Assembly: GCA_947471745.1 (NCBI GenBank)
Contig: CANJKZ010000518.1
Span: 1-64,000, forward strand
DNA: 64,000 nt
Reading direction: 5' to 3'
DNA from: Closterium sp. Naga37s-1
Taxonomy: Eukaryota > Streptophyta > Zygnematophyceae > Desmidiales > Closteriaceae
The translations under genes and the position numbers were made by a program. This document shows positions 1 to 14,055 of the stretch, piece by piece. The notes beneath the pieces were generated by a model. That model did no database searches. It was given only the letters and a program-made list of their open reading frames with translations, and was not told where the DNA came from. Each line of letters starts with the position of its first letter. Position 1 is the stretch's first letter.

Positions 1-3000
1 GGGGAAGGCATGAGAGGGGAAGGCATGAGAGGGGGAAGGCATGAGAGGGGGGAGCATGAGAGGGGGAAGGCATGAGAGGGGGAAGGCATGAGAGGGGGAA
101 GGCATGATAGAGGGGAAGGCATGAGAGGGGGAAGGCATGAGAGGGGGAGGCATGAGGAGGGGGAGGCATGAGAGGGGGAAGGCATGAGAGGGGGAAGGCA
201 TGAGAGGGGGAAGGCATGAGAGGGGGAAGGCATGAGAGGGGGATGAGGGGATGAGAGGGGGAAGGCATGAGAGGGGAAGACATGAGAGGGGGAAGGCATG
301 AGAGGGGAAGGCATGAGAGGGGGAGGCATGAGAGGGGAAGGCATGAGAGGGGGAAGGCATGAGAGGGGGAAGGCATGAGAGGGGGAAGGCATGAGAGGGG
401 GAAGGCATGAGAGGGGGAAGGCATGAGAGGGGGAAGGCATGAGAGGGGGAAGGCATGAGAGGGGGGAAGGCATGAGAGGGGAAGGCATGAGAGGGGGAAG
501 GCATGAGAGGGGGAAGGCATGAGAGGGGGAAGGCATGAGAGGGGGAAGGCATGAGAGGGGGAAGGCATGAGAGGGGGAAGGCATGAGAGGGGGAAGGCAT
601 GAGAGGGGGAAGGCATGAGAGGGGGGAAGGCATGAGAGGGGGAAGGCATGAGAGGGGGAAGGCATGAGAGGGGGAAGGCATGAGAGGGGAAGGCATGAAG
701 GGGGGAAGGCATGAGAGGGGAAGGCATGAGAGGGGGAAGGCATGAGAGGGGGAAGGCATGAGAGGGGGAGGCATGAGAGGGGGAAGGCATGAGAGGGGGA
801 AGGCATGAGAGGGGGAAGGCATGAGAGGGGGAGGCATGAGAGGGGAAGGCATGAGAGGGGGAAGGCATGAGAGGGGGAAGGCATGAGAGGGGGAAGGCAT
901 GAGAGGGGAAGGCATGAGAGGGGGAAGGCATGAGAGGGGGAAGGCATGAGAGGGGGAAGGCATGAGAGGGGAAGGCATGAGAGGGGGAAGGCATGAGAGG
1001 GGGAAGGCATGAGAGGGGGAAGGCATGAGGGGGGAAGGCATGAGAGGGGGAAGGCATGAGAGGGGGAAGGCATGAGAGGGGGAAGGCATGAGAGGGGGAA
1101 GGCATGAGAGGGGGAAGGCATGAGAGGGGGAAGGCATGAGAGGGGGAAGGCATGAGAGGGGGAAGGCATGAGAGGGGGGAAGGCATGAGAGGGGGAAGGC
1201 ATGAGAGGGGGAAGGCATGAGAGGGGGAAGGCATGAGAGGGGGAAGGCATGAGAGGGGGAAGGCATGAGAGGGGGAAGGCATGAGAGGGGGAAGGCATGA
1301 GAGGGGAAGGCATGAGAGGGGGAAGGCATGAGAGGGGGAAGGCATGAGAGGGGGAAGGCATGAGAGGGGGAAGGCATGAGAGGGGGAAGGCATGAGAGGG
1401 GGAAGGCATGAGAGGGGGAGGCATGAGAGGGGGAAGGCATGAGAGGGGGAGGCATGAGAGGGGGAAGGCATGAGAGGGGGAAGGCATGAGAGGGGGAAGG
1501 CATGAGAGGGGGAAGGCATGAGAGGGGGAAGGCATGAGAGGGGGAAGGCATGAGAGGGGGAAGGCATGAGAGGGGAAGGCATGAGAGGGGGAAGGCATGA
1601 GAGGGGGAAGGCATGAGAGGGGGAAGGCATGAGAGGGGGAAGGCATGAGAGGGGGAAGGCATGAGGGGGAAGGCATGAGAGGGGGAAGGCATGAGAGGGG
1701 GAGGCATGAGAGGGGGAAGGCATGAGAGGGGGAAGGCATGAGAGGAGGGGAGGCATGAGAGGGGGAAGGCATGAGAGGGGGAAGGCATGAGAGGGGGAAG
1801 GCATGAGAGGGGGAAGGCATGAGAGGGGAAGGCATGAGAGGGGAAGGCATGAGAGGGGGAAGGCATGAGAGGGGGAAGGCATGAGAGGGGGAAGGCATGA
1901 GAGGGGGAAGGCATGAGAGGGGGAAGGCATGAGAGGGGGAAGGCATGAGAGGGGGGAGGCATGAGAGGGGGAAGGCATGAGAGGGGGAAGGCATGAGAGG
2001 GGGAAGGCATGAGAGGGGGAGGCATGAGAGGGGGAAGGCATGAGAGGGGGAAGGCATGAGAGGGGAAGGCATGAAGGAGGGGGAAGGCATGAGAGGGGGA
2101 AGGCATGAGAGGGGGAAGGCATGAGAGGGGGAAGGCATGAGAGGGGGAAGCATGAGAGGGGGAAGGCATGAGAGGGGGAAGGCATGAGAGGGGAAGGCAT
2201 GAGAGGGGGAGGCATGAGAGGGGGAAGGCATGAGAGGGGGAAGGCATGAGAGGGGGAAGGCATGAGAGGGGGAAGGCATGAAGAGGGGGAAGGCATGAGA
2301 GGGGGAAGGCATGAGAGGGGGAAGGCATGAGAGGGGGAAGGCATGAGAGGGGGAAGGCATGAGAGGGGGAAGGCATGAGAGGGGGAAGGCATGAGAGGGG
2401 GAAGGCATGAGAGGGGGAAGCATGAGAGGGGGAAGGCATGAGAGGGAAGGCATGAGAGGGGAGGCATGAGAGGGGGAAGGCATGAGAGGGGGGAGGCATG
2501 AGAGGGGGAAGGCATGAGAGGGGGAAGGCATGAGGGGGGAAGGCATGAGAGGGGGAAGGCATGAGAGGGGGAAGGCATGAGAGGGGAAGGCATGAGAGGG
2601 GAAGGCATGAGGAGGGGGAAGGCATGAGAGGGGGAAGGCATGAGAGGGGGAAGGCATGAGAGGGGGAAGGCATGAGAGAGGGGAAGGCATGAGAGGGGGA
2701 AGGCATGAGAGGGGAAGGCATGAGAGGGGGAGGCATGAGAGGGGGAAGGCATGAGAGGGGGAAGGCATGAGAGGGGGAGGCATGAGAGGGGGAGGCATGA
2801 GAGGGGGGGGCATGCATGAGAGGGGAAGGCATGAGAGGGGGAAGGCATGAGAGGGGGAAGGCATGAGAGAGGGGAGGCATGAGAGGGGGAGGCATGAGAG
2901 GGGGAAGGCATGAGAGGGGGAAGGCATGAGAGGGGGAAGGCATGAGAGGGGGAAGGCATGAGAGGGGGAAGGCATGAGAGGGGGAAGGCATGAGAGGGAA

Positions 3001-6000
3001 GCATGAGAGGGGGAAGGCATGAGAGGGGGAAGGCATGAGAGGGGGAAGGCATGAGAGGGGGAAGGCATGAGAGGGGGAAGGCATGAGAGGGGGAAGGCAT
3101 GAGAGGGGGAAGGCATGAGAGGGGGAAGGCATGAGAGGGGGAAGGCATGAGAGGGGAAGGCATGAGAGGGGGAAGGCATGAGAGGGGGAAGGCATGAGAG
3201 GGGAAGGCATGAGAGGGGGAAGGCATGAGAGGGGGAAGGCATGAGAGGGGGAAGGCATGAGAGGGGGAAGGCATGAGAGGGGGAAGGCATGAGAGGGGGA
3301 AGGCATGAGAGGGGGAAGGCATGAGAGGGGGAAGGCATGAGAGGGGGAAGGCATGAGAGGGGGAAGGCATGAGAGGGGAAGGCATGAGAGGGGGAAGGCA
3401 TGAGAGGGGGAAGGCATGAGAGGGGGAAGGCATGAGAGGGGAAGGCATGAGAGGGGGAAGGCATGAGAGGGGGAAGGCATGAGAGGGGGAAGGCATGAGA
3501 GGGGAAGGCATGAGAGGGGGAAGGCATGAGAGGGGGAAGGCATGAGAGGGGGAAGGCATGAGAGGGGGAAGGCATGAGAGGGGAAGGCATGAGAGGGGGA
3601 AGGCATGAGAGGGGGAAGGCATGAGAGGGGGGAAGGCATGAGAGGGGAAGGCATGAGAGGGGGAAGGCATGAGAGGGGGAAGGCATGAGAGGGGGAAGGC
3701 ATGAGAGGGGGAAGGCATGAGAGGGGGAAGGCATGAGAGGGGGAAGGCATGAGAGGGGAAGGCATGAGAGGGGAAGGCATGAGAGGGGGAAGGCATGAGA
3801 GGGGGAAGGCATGAGAGGGGGAAGGCATGAGAGGGGGAAGGCATGAGAGGGGGAAGGCATGAGAGGGGGAAGGCATGAGAGGGGGAAGGCATGAGAGGGG
3901 AAGGCATGAGAGGGGGGAGGCATGAGAGGGGGAAGGCATGAGAGGGGGAAGGCATGAGAGGGGGAGGCATGAGAGGGGGAAGGCATGAGAGGGGGGAAGG
4001 CATGAGAGGGGAAGGCATGAGAGGGGGGAGGCATGAGAGGGGGAAGGCATGAGAGGGGGAAGGCATGAGAGGGGGAGGCATGAGAGGGGGAAGGCATGAG
4101 AGGGGGAAGGCATGAGAGGGGGAAGGCATGAGAGGGGGAAGGGCATGATGAGAGGGGGAAGGCATGAGAGGGGGAAGGCATGAGAGGGGAAGGCATGAGA
4201 GGGGGAAGGCATGAGAGGGGGAAGGCATGAGAGGGGGAAGGCATGAGAGGGGGAAGGCATGAGAGGGGGAAGGCATGAGAGGGGGAAGGCATGAGAGGGG
4301 GAAGGCATGAGAGGGGGAAGGCATGAGAGGGGGAGGCATGAGAGGGGGAAGGCATGAGAGGGGGAAGGCATGAGAGGCGGGGAAGGCATGAGAGGGGGGA
4401 GGCATTGAGAGGGGGAAGGCATGAGAGAGGGAGGCATGAGAGGGGGGAGGCATGAGAGGGGGAAGGCATGAGAGGGGAAGGCATGAGAGGGGAAGGCATG
4501 AGAGGGGGAAGGCATGAGAGGGGGAAGGCATGAGAGGGGGAAGGCAATGAGAGGGGGAGGGGGGGGCATGAGAGGGGGAAGGCATGAGAGAGGGGAGGCA
4601 TGAGAGGGGGGAGGCATGAGAGGGGGAAGGCATGAGAGGGGGAAGGCATGAGAGGGGGAAGGCATGAGGGGGGAAGGCATGAGAGGGGGAAGGCATGAGA
4701 GGGGGAGGCATGAGAGGGGGAAGGCATGAGAGGGGGAAGGCATGAGAGGGGGAAGGCATGAGAGGGGAAGGCATGAGAGGGGGAAGGCATGAGAGGGGGA
4801 AGGCATGAGAGGGGAAAGGCATGAGAGAGGGGAGGCATGAGAGGGGGGAGGCATGAGAGGGGGAAGGCATGAGAGGGGGGAGGCATGAGAGGGGGAAGGC
4901 ATGAGAGGGGAAGGCATGAGAGGGGAAGGCATGAGAGGGGGAAGGCATGAGAGGGGGAAGGCATGAGAGGGGGAAGGCATGAGAGGGGGGAAGGCATGAG
5001 AGGGGGAAGCATGAGAGGGGGAAGGCATGAGAGGGGGAAGGCATGAGAGGGGGAAGGCATGAGAGGGGAAGGCATGAGAGGGGAAGGCATGAGAGGGGGA
5101 AGGCACTGAGAGGGGGAAGGCATGAGAGGGGGAAGGCATGAGCATGGGGCAGGCATGAGAGGGGAATGCATGAGAGGGGGAAGGCATGAGAGGGGAAGGC
5201 ATGAGAGGGGGAAGGCATGAGAGGGGAAGGCATGAGAGGGGAAGGCATGAGAGGGGGAAGGCATGAGAGGGGAAGGCATGAGAGGGGAAGGCATGAGAGG
5301 GGGAAGGCATGAGAGGGGGAAGGCACATGAGGGGGAAGGCATGAGAGGGGGAAGGCATGAGAGGGGGAAGGCATGAGAGGGGGAAGGCATGAGAGGGGGA
5401 AGGCATGAGAGGGGGAAGGCATGAGAGGGGGAAGGCATGAGAGGGGGAAGCATGAGAGGGGGAAGGCATGAGAGGGGGAAGGCATGAGAGGGGGAAGGCA
5501 TGAGAGGGGGAAGGCATGAGAGGGGGAAGGCATGAGAGAGGGGAAGGCAATGAGAGGGGAGGCATGAGAGGTGGGAAGGACTGCAGAGAGGGGGAAGGCA
5601 TGAGAGGGGGAAGGCATGAGAGGGGGAAGGCATGAGAGGGGGGGGGGGAAGGCATGAGAGGGGGAAGGCATGAGAGGGGGAAGGCATGAGAGGGGGAAGG
5701 CATGAGAGGGGAAGGCATGAGAGGGGGAAGGCATGAGAGGGGGAAGGCGAGAGGGGGGAGGCATGAGGAAGGGGAAGGCATGAGAGGGGGAAGGCATGAG
5801 AGGGGGAAGGCATGAGAGGGGGGAGGCATGAGAGGGGGAAGGCATGAGAGGGGGAAGGCATGAGAGGGGGAAGGCATGAGAGGGGGAAGGCATGAGAGGG
5901 GGAAGGCATGAGAGGGGGAAGGCATGAGAGGGGGAGGCATGAGAGGGGGAAGGCATGAGAGGGGGAAGGCATGAGAGGGGGAAGGCATGAGAGGGGGGGG

Positions 6001-9000
6001 AGGCATGAGAGGGGGGAAGGCATGAGAGGGGGAAGGCATGAGAGGGGGAAGGCATGAGAGGGGGAAGGCATGAGAGGGGGAAGGCATGAGAGGGGGAAGG
6101 CATGAGAGGGGGAAGGCATGAGAGGGGGAAGGCATGAGAGGGGGAAGGCATGAGAGGGGGAAGGCATGAGAGGGGAAGCATGAGAGGGGAAGGCATGAGA
6201 GGGGGAAGGCATGAGAGGGGGAAGGCATGAGAGGGGGAAGGCATGAGAGGGGGAAGGCATGAGAGGGGGAAGGCATGAGAGGGGAAGGCATGAGAGGGGG
6301 GAGGCATGAGAGGGGAAGGCATGAGAGGGGGAAGGCATGAGAGGGGGAAGGCATGAGAGGGGGAGGCATGAGAGGGGGAAGGCATGAGAGGGGGAGGCAT
6401 GAGAGGGGGAGGCATGAGAGGGGGAAGGCATGAGAGGGGGAAGGCATGAGAGGGGGAAGGCATGAGAGGGGGAAGGCATGAGAGGGGAAGGCATGAGAGG
6501 GGGAAGGCATGAGAGGGGGAAGGCATGAGAGGGGGAAGGCATGAGAGGGGGAAGGCATGAGAGGGGAAGGCATGAGAGGGGGGAGGCATGAGAGGGGGAA
6601 GGCATGAGAGGGGAAGGCATGAGAGGGGGAAGGCATGAGAGGGGGAAGGCATGAGAGGGGGAAGGCATGAGAGGGGGAAGGCATGAGAGGGGAAGGCATG
6701 AGAGGGGGAAGGCATGAGAGGGGGAAGGCATGAGAGGGGGAAGGCATGAGAGGGGGAAGGCATGAGAGGGGGAAGGCATGAGAGGGGGAAGGCATGAGAG
6801 GGGGAAGGCATGAGAGGGGGAAGGCATGAGAGGGGGGAAGGCATGAGAGGGGGAAGGCATGAGAGGGGGAAGGCATGAGAGGGGAAGGCATGAGAGGGGG
6901 AAGGCATGAGAGGGGGGAAGGCATGAGAGGGGAAGGCATGAGAGGGGGAAGGCATGAGAGGGGGAAGGCATGAGAGGGGGAAGGCATGAGAGGGGGAAGG
7001 CATGAGAGGGGGAAGGCATGAGAGGGGGAAGGCATGAGAGGGGGAAGGCATGAGAGAGGGAAGGCATGAGAGGGGGAAGGCATGAGAGGGGAAGGCATGA
7101 GAGGGGGAAGGCATGAGAGGGGAAGGCATGAGAGGGGGAAGGCAATGAGAGGGGGGAAGGCATGAGAGGGGAAGGCATGAGAGGGGAAGGCATGAGAGGG
7201 GGAAGGCATGAGAGGGGGAAGGCATGAGAGGGGGAAGGCATGAGAGGGGGAAGGCATGAGAGGGGGAAGGCATGAGAGGGGGAAGGCATGAGAGGGGGAA
7301 GGCATGAGAGGGGGAAGGCATGAGAGGGGGAAGGCATGAGAGGGGGAAGGCATGAGAGGGGGGAAGGCATGAGAGGGGGGAAGGCATGAGAGGGGGAAGG
7401 CATGAGAGGGGGAAGGCATGAGAGGGGGAAGGCATGAGAGGGGAAGGCATGAGAGGGGGAAGGCATGAGAGGGGAAGGCATGAGAGGGGGAAGGCATGAG
7501 AGGGGGAAGGCATGAGAGGGGGAAGGCATGAGAGGGGAAGGCATGAGAGGGGGAAGGCATGAGAGGGGAAGGCATGAGAGGGGGAAGGCATGAGAGGGGG
7601 AAGGCATGAGAGGGGGAAGGCATGAGAGGGGGAAAGGCATGAGAGGGGGAAGGCATGAGAGGGGGAAGGCATGAGAGGGGGAAGGCATGAGAGGGGGAAG
7701 GCATGAGAGGGGGAAGGCATGAGAGGGGGAAGGCATGAGAGGGGGGAAGGCATGAGAGGGGGAAGGCATGAGAGGGGGAAGGCATGAGAGGGGGAAGGCA
7801 TGAGAGGGGGAAGGCATGAGAGGGGGAAGGCATGAGAGGGGGAAGGCATGAGAGGGGGAAGGCATGAGAGGGGGAAGGCATGAGAGGGGGAAGGCATGAG
7901 AGGGGGAAGGCATGAGAGGGGGAAGGCATGAGAGGGGGAAGGCATGAGAGGGGGAAGGCATGAGAGGGGGAAGGCATGAGAGGGGGAAGGCATGAGAGGG
8001 GGAAGGCATGAGAGGGGGGAGGCATGAGAGGGGAAGGCATGAGAGGGGGAAGGCATGAGAGGGGGAAGGCATGAGAGGGGGAAGGCATGAGAGGGGGAAG
8101 GCATGAGAGGGGAAGGCATGAGAGGGGGAAGGCATGAGAGGGGGAAGGCATGAGAGGGGGAAGGCATGAGAGGGGGAAGGCATGAGAGGGGGAAGGCATG
8201 AGAGGGGGAAGGCATGAGAGGGGGAAGGCATGAGAGGGGGAGGCATGAGAGGGGGAAGGCATGAGAGGGGGAAGGCATGAGAGGGGGAAGGCATGAGAGG
8301 GGAAGGCATGAGAGGGGAAGGCATGAGAGGGGGAAGGCATGAGAGGGGGAAGGCATGAGAGGGGGAAGGCATGAGAGGGGGAAGGCATGAGAGGGGGAAG
8401 GCATGAGAGGGGGAAGGCATGAGAGGGGGAAGGCATGAGAGGGGGAAGGCATGAGAGGGGGAAGGCATGAGAGGGGGAAGGCATGAGAGGGGGAAGGCAT
8501 GAGAGGGGGGAGGCATGAGAGGGGGAAGGCATGAGAGGGGGAAGGCATGAGAGGGGGAAGGCATGAGAGGGGGGAGGCATGAGAGGGGGAAGGCATGAGA
8601 GAGGGGAAGGCATGAGAGGGGGAAGGCATGAGAGGGGAGGCATGAGAGGGGGAAGGCATGAGAGGGGGAAGGCATGAGAGGGGGAAGGCATGAGAGGGGG
8701 AAGGCATGAGAGGGGGAAGGCATGAGAGGGGAAGGCATGAGAGGGGGAAGGCATGAGAGGGGGAGGCATGAGAGGGGGAAGGCATGAGAGGGGGAAGGCA
8801 TGAGAGGGGGAAGGCATGAGAGGGGGAAGGCATGAGAGAGGGGAGGCATGAGAGGGGGAAGGCATGAGAGGGGGAAGGCATGAGAGGGGGGAGGCATGAG
8901 AGGGGGAAGGCATGAGAGGGGGAAGGCATGAGAGGGGAAGGCATGAGAGGGGGAAGGCATGAGAGGGGGAAGGCATGAGAGGGGGAAGGCATGAGAGGGG

Positions 9001-10080
9001 GAAGGCATGAGAGGGGGAAGGCATGAGAGGGGGAGGAATTAGAGGGGGAAGGCATGAGAGGGGAAGGAATGAGAGGGGGAAGGCATGAGAGGGGGAAGGC
9101 ATGAGAGGGGGAAGGCATGAGAGGGGGAAGGCATGAGAGGGGGAAGGCATGAGAGGGGAAGGCATGAGAGGGGGAAGGCATGAGAGGGGGAAGGCATGAG
9201 AGGGGGAAGGCATGAGAGGGGGAAGGCATGAGAGGGGGAAGGCATGAGAGGGGGAAGGCATGAGAGGGGGAAGGCATGAGAGGGGTAAGGCATGAGAGGG
9301 GGAAGGAATGAGAGGGGGAAGGCATGAGAGGGGGAAGGCATGAGAGGGGGAAGGCATGAGAGAGGGGAGGCATGAGAGGGGGGAGGCATGAGAGGGGAAG
9401 GCATGAGAGGGGGGAGGCATGAGAGGGGGAAGGCATGAGAGGGGGAAGGCATGAGAGGGGGAAGGCATGAGAGGGGGAAGGCATGAGAGGGGGAAGGCAT
9501 GAGAGGGGGAAGGCATGAGAGGGGGAAGGCATGAGAGGGGGAAGGCATGAGAGGGGGGAGGCATGAGAGGGGGAAGGCATGAGAGGGGGAAGGCATGAGA
9601 GGGGGAAGGCATGAGAGGGGGAGGCATGGGAGGGGGAAAGCATGAGAGAGGGGAGGCATGAGAGGGGGGAGGCATGAGAGGGGGAAGGCATGAGAGGGGG
9701 AAGGCATGAGAGGGGGAAGGCATGAGAGGGGGAAGGCATGAGAGGGGGAAGGCATGAGAGGGGGAAGGCATGAGAGGGGGAAGGCATGAGAGGGGGAAGG
9801 CATGAGAGGGGGAAGGCATGAGAGGGGAAGGCTTGAGAGAGGGAGGCATGAGAGGGGGGAGGCATGAGAGGGGGAAGGCATGAGAGGGGGGAGGCATGAG
9901 AGGGGGGAGGCATGAGAGGGGAAGGCATGAGAGGGGGAAGGAATGAGAGGGGGAAGGCATGAGAGGGGGAAGGCATGAGAGGGGGAAGGCATGAGAGGGG
10001 GAAGGCATGAGAGGGGGAAGGCATGAGAGGGGGAAGGCATGAGAGGGGGAAGGCATGAGAGGGGGAAGGCATGAGAGGGG
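1..10080 (+). repeat. 16-bp purine-rich minisatellite, array 1
   Basis: The array consists of about 640 head-to-tail copies of GAGAGGGGGAAGGCAT and runs off the left edge of the window. Most copies are 16 bp. Frequent 15-bp variants lose one G or one A, and occasional variants have 17 or more bases (extra G, AGAG). The plus strand has 14 purines per 16 bases, an extreme strand asymmetry. The pyrimidine strand has no stop codon in any frame, so long spurious frames of the type [16 protein letters not shown] appear wherever the 16-bp register is unbroken. Indels are denser here than in the second array at 26871-35392. I see no coding function. Polymerase slippage and unequal exchange are the obvious origin. 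Confidence 0.97.
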
Positions 10081-10559
10081 CGGGATGATGGAAAGCGGGA
10101 GAATGGGGCGGGGTGATGGAAAGCGGGAGAACGGGGCGGGGTGATGGAAAGCGGGAGAACGGGGCGGGGTGATGGGAAGCGGGAGAATGGGGCGGGGTGA
10201 TGGAAAGAGGGAGAATGGGGCGGGGTGATGGAAAGAGGGAGAATGGGGCGGGGTGATGGAAGGAGGGAGGTTAAGATGGGGTGATGGAAAGCGGGAGAAT
10301 GGAGCGGGGTGATGGGAAGAGGGAGAATGGGGCGGGGTGATGGAAAGCGGGAGAATGGGGCGGGGTGATAGGAAGTGGGAGAATGGGGCGGGTTATGGAA
10401 AGCGGGAGAATGGGGCGGGGTGATGGAAAGCGGGAGAATGGTGCGGGGTGATGGAAAGAGTGAGAATGGGGCGGGGTGATGGAAAGAGGGAGAATGGGGC
10501 GGGGTGATGGAAAGAGGGAGAATGGGGCGGGGTGATGGAAGGAGGGAGAATGCGGCAGG
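10077..10559 (+). repeat. 28-bp G-rich minisatellite, short array 1
   Basis: About 17 copies of a 28-bp unit are present. Each unit contains GGGGCGGGG, then TGATGGAAAGCGGGAGAAT, with common variants AAAGAGGGAG for AAAGCGGGAG and AACGGGG for AATGGGG. The array starts directly after the last 16-bp unit and ends directly at the first 184-bp satellite monomer. A variant stretch near 10265-10280 (GGGAGGTTAAGA) is also present in the paralogous array at 35390-35956, so the two arrays share ancestry. Each unit has four G-runs of three or more. Confidence 0.95.
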
Positions 10560-13500
10560 GTTCAGGCTCTCAATTTTGAGAACCACATGGAACAAAATGG
10601 AAGCACTAGATGTGGATGCGGAAAATAGTCTAATCTAGTGGACTAGCGCAAAAGAAGAGGCATCCAATGCAGTGGACTAGTCAATGTGATACGTTGGGTA
10701 GACTGGTCAGTATGCGCACTTATAATGGGCGTACCACGCATGGTTCAGGTGCTCAAATTTTGAGAACCACATGGAACAACATGGAAACACTTGTTGTGGA
10801 TGCGGAAAATAGTCTAATCTAGTGGACTGGAGCAAAAGAAGAGGCATTCAATGCAGTGGACCAGTCAAAGTGATGCGTTGGGCAGTCTGGTCAGTATGCA
10901 CACCTATAATGGGCGTACCACGCATGGTTCAGGCGCTCAAATTTTGAGAACCACGTGGAACAAAATGGAAACACTTGTTGTGGATGCGGAAATAGTCTAA
11001 TCTAGTAGACTAGTGCAAATGAAGAGGCATCAAATGCAGTGGACCATTCAAGTGATGCGTTGTGCAGTCTGGTCAGTATGCGCACTTATAATGGGCGAAC
11101 CAAGCAGAGTTCAGGCACTCAAATTTTCATAGCCACATGGAACGAAGTGGAAAAAAATGTTGTGGATGTGGAAAATAGTCTAATCTAGTGGACTAGCACA
11201 AAAGAATAGGCATCCAATGCAATGGACCAGTCAAAGTGATGCGCTGGGTAGTCTGGTCAGTATGCGCACCTATAATGGGCGTACCACGCATAGTTCAGGA
11301 GCTCAAATTTTGAGAGCACATGGAACGAAATGGAAACACTTGTTGTGGATGTGGAAAATAGTCTAATCTAGTGGACTAGCACAAAAGAAGAGGCATCCAA
11401 TGCAGTGGACCAGTCAAAGTGATGCGTTGGGCAGTCTGGTCAGTATGCGCACCTATTATGGGCGTACCAGGCAGAGTTTAGGAGCTCAAATTTTGAGAAC
11501 CACATGGAACGAAATCAAACAAATTGTTGTGGATGTGGAAAATAGTCTAACCTAGTGGACTAGCACAAAAGAAAAGGCATCCAATGCAGTGGACCAGTCA
11601 AAGAGATGCGTTGGGCAGTCTGGTCAGTATGCGCACCTATAATGGGCGTACCACACATAGTTCAGGCGCTCGAATCTTGAGAACCACATGGAACGAATTA
11701 GAAACACTTGTTGTGGATGTGGAAAATAGTCTAATCTCGTGGAGTAGCACAAAAGAAGAGACATCCAGTGCAGTGGACCAGTCAAAGTGATGCGTTGGGC
11801 AGTCTGGTCAGTTTGCGCACCTATTATGGACGTACCAGGCAGAGTTCAGGCGCTCAAATTTTGAGAACCACATGGAACGAAATGGATAAAATTGTTGTGG
11901 ATGTGGAAAATAGTATAACCAGGTGGACTAGCACAAAAGAAGAGGCATCCAATGCAGTGGACCAGTTAAAGTGATGCGTTGGGTAGTCTGGTCAGTATGC
12001 ACACCTATAATGGGCGTACCACGCATACTTCATGCGCTCATATTTTGAGAACCACATGGAACGAAATGGAAACACTTGTTGCAGATGTAGAAAATAGTCC
12101 AATCTAGTAGACTAGCATAAATGAAGAGGCATCCAATGCAGTGGACCAGTCAAAGTGATGCGTTGGGTAGTCTGGTCAGTTTGCGCAACTATAGTTGGCG
12201 TACCTGCAAAGTTCAGGAGCTCAAATTTTGAGAACCACATGGAACGAAATAGAAAAACTTGTTGTGGATGTGGAAAAAAGTCTGATCTAGTGGACTAACG
12301 CAAATGAAGAGGCATCCAATGCAGTGGACCAGTCAAAGTGATGCGTTGGGCAGTCTGGTTAGTATGCGCACCTATAATGGGCGTACCACGCATAGTTCAG
12401 GCGCTCAAATTTTGAGAACCACATGGAACGAAATAGAAACACTTGTTATGGATGTGGAAAGTAGTATAATCTACTGGACTAGCACAAAAGAAGAGGCGTC
12501 CAATGCAGTGGACCAGTCAAAGTGATGCGCTGGGTACTCTGGTTAGTATGCGCACCTAAAATGGGCGTACCACGCATAGTTCAGGAGCTCAAATTTTGAG
12601 AGCCACATGGAACTAAATAGAAACACTTGTTGTAGACGTGGACAATAGTCTAATCTAGTGGACTAGCACAAATGAAGATGCATCCAATGCAGTGGACCAG
12701 TCAAAGTGATGCGTTGGGTAGTCTGGTTAGTATGCGCACCTTTACTGGGCATACCACGCAAAGTTCAGGCGCTCAAATTTTAAGTACCACATGGAACAAA
12801 ATGGATACAATTGTTGTGGATGTAGAAAACAGTCTAATCTAGTGGACTAGCACAAAAGAAGAGGCATCCAATGCAGTGGACCAGTCAAAGTGATGCGTTG
12901 GGCAGTCTGGTCAGTATGCGCACCTATAATTTGCGTACCACGCAGAGTTCAGGCGCTCAAATTTTGAGAACCACATGGAACGAAATGGAGAAAAATATTG
13001 TGGATGTGGAAAACTGTCTAATCTAGTGGACTAGCACAAAAGAAGAGGCATCCAATGCAGTGGACCAGTCAAAGTGATGCATTGGGCAGTCTGATCAGTA
13101 TGCGCACCTATAATGGGCGTACCACGCAGAGTTAAGGCGCTCAAATTTTGAGAACCACATGGATTGAAATGGAAACAATTGTTGTGGATGTGGAAAAATG
13201 TCTAATCTAATGGACTAGAACAAAAGAAGAGGCATCCAATGCAGTGGACCAGTCAAAGTGATGCGTTAGGTAGTATGGTCAGTATGCGCACCTGTAATGG
13301 GCGTACCAGGCAGAGTTCACGTGCTCAAATTTTGAGAACCACATGGAACGAAATAGAAACAATTGTTGTGGATGTGGAAAAGAGTCTAACCTAGTGGACT
13401 AGCACAAAAGAAGAGGCATCCAATGCAGTGGACCAGTCAAAGTGATGCGTTGGGCAGTCTGGTCAGTATGCGCACCTGTAATGGGCATACCAGGCATAGT

Positions 13501-14055
13501 TCAGGCGCTCAAATTTTGAGAACCACATGGAGCGAAATGGAAACACTTGTTGTGGATGTGGAACATAGTATATCCTAGGGACTAGCACAAAAGAAGAGGC
13601 GTCCAATGCAGTGGACCAGTCAAAGTGGTGCGTTGGGCAGTCTGGTCAGTATGCGCACCTGTAATGGGCGTACCACGCATAGTTCAGGCGCTCAATTTTT
13701 GAGAACCACATGGAACGAACTGGAAACACTTGTTGTGGATGTGGAAAATAGTATAATCTAGTGGACTAGCGCAAATGAAGAGGCGTCCAATGCAGTGGAC
13801 CAGTCAAAGTGGTGCGTTGGGCAGTCTGGTCAGTATGCGCACCTATAATGGGCGTACCATGCATAGTTCAGGCACTCAAAGTTTGAGAACCACATGGAAG
13901 GAAATGGAAAAACTTGCTTTGGATGTGGAAAATGGTATAATCTAGTCGACTAGCACAAAAGAAGAGGCGTCCAATGCAGTGCACCAGTCAAAGTGATGCG
14001 CTGGGTACTTTGGTTAGTATGCGCACCTAAAATGGGCGTACCACGCATAGTTCAG
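10560..14055 (+). repeat. 184-bp satellite, array 1
   Basis: About 19 diverged head-to-tail monomers of about 184 bp are present. Recognisable blocks in order are GTTCAGGCGCTCAAATTTTG, AACCACATGGAACGAAATGG, GTTGTGGATGTGGAAAATAG, TCTAATCTAGTGGACTAGCA, AGAAGAGGCATCCAATGCAG, TGGACCAGTCAAAGTGATGC, and GGTCAGTATGCGCACCTATA before TGGGCGTACCACGCA. Small open frames of 68-73 codons are just single monomers read in one frame and recur with the array period. The last monomer is cut at TTCAG and joined directly to the 371-bp family. The array is paralogous to 35957-38460 plus 48878-50072. Confidence 0.95.

Noticed and set aside
1..10080. CRISPR-like array
   Set aside because: Units are contiguous with no unique spacers, and the genome is eukaryotic.
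1..10080. Telomeric repeat
   Set aside because: The G-rich 16-bp unit is internal, present twice, and does not resemble TTTAGGG or other known telomere units.
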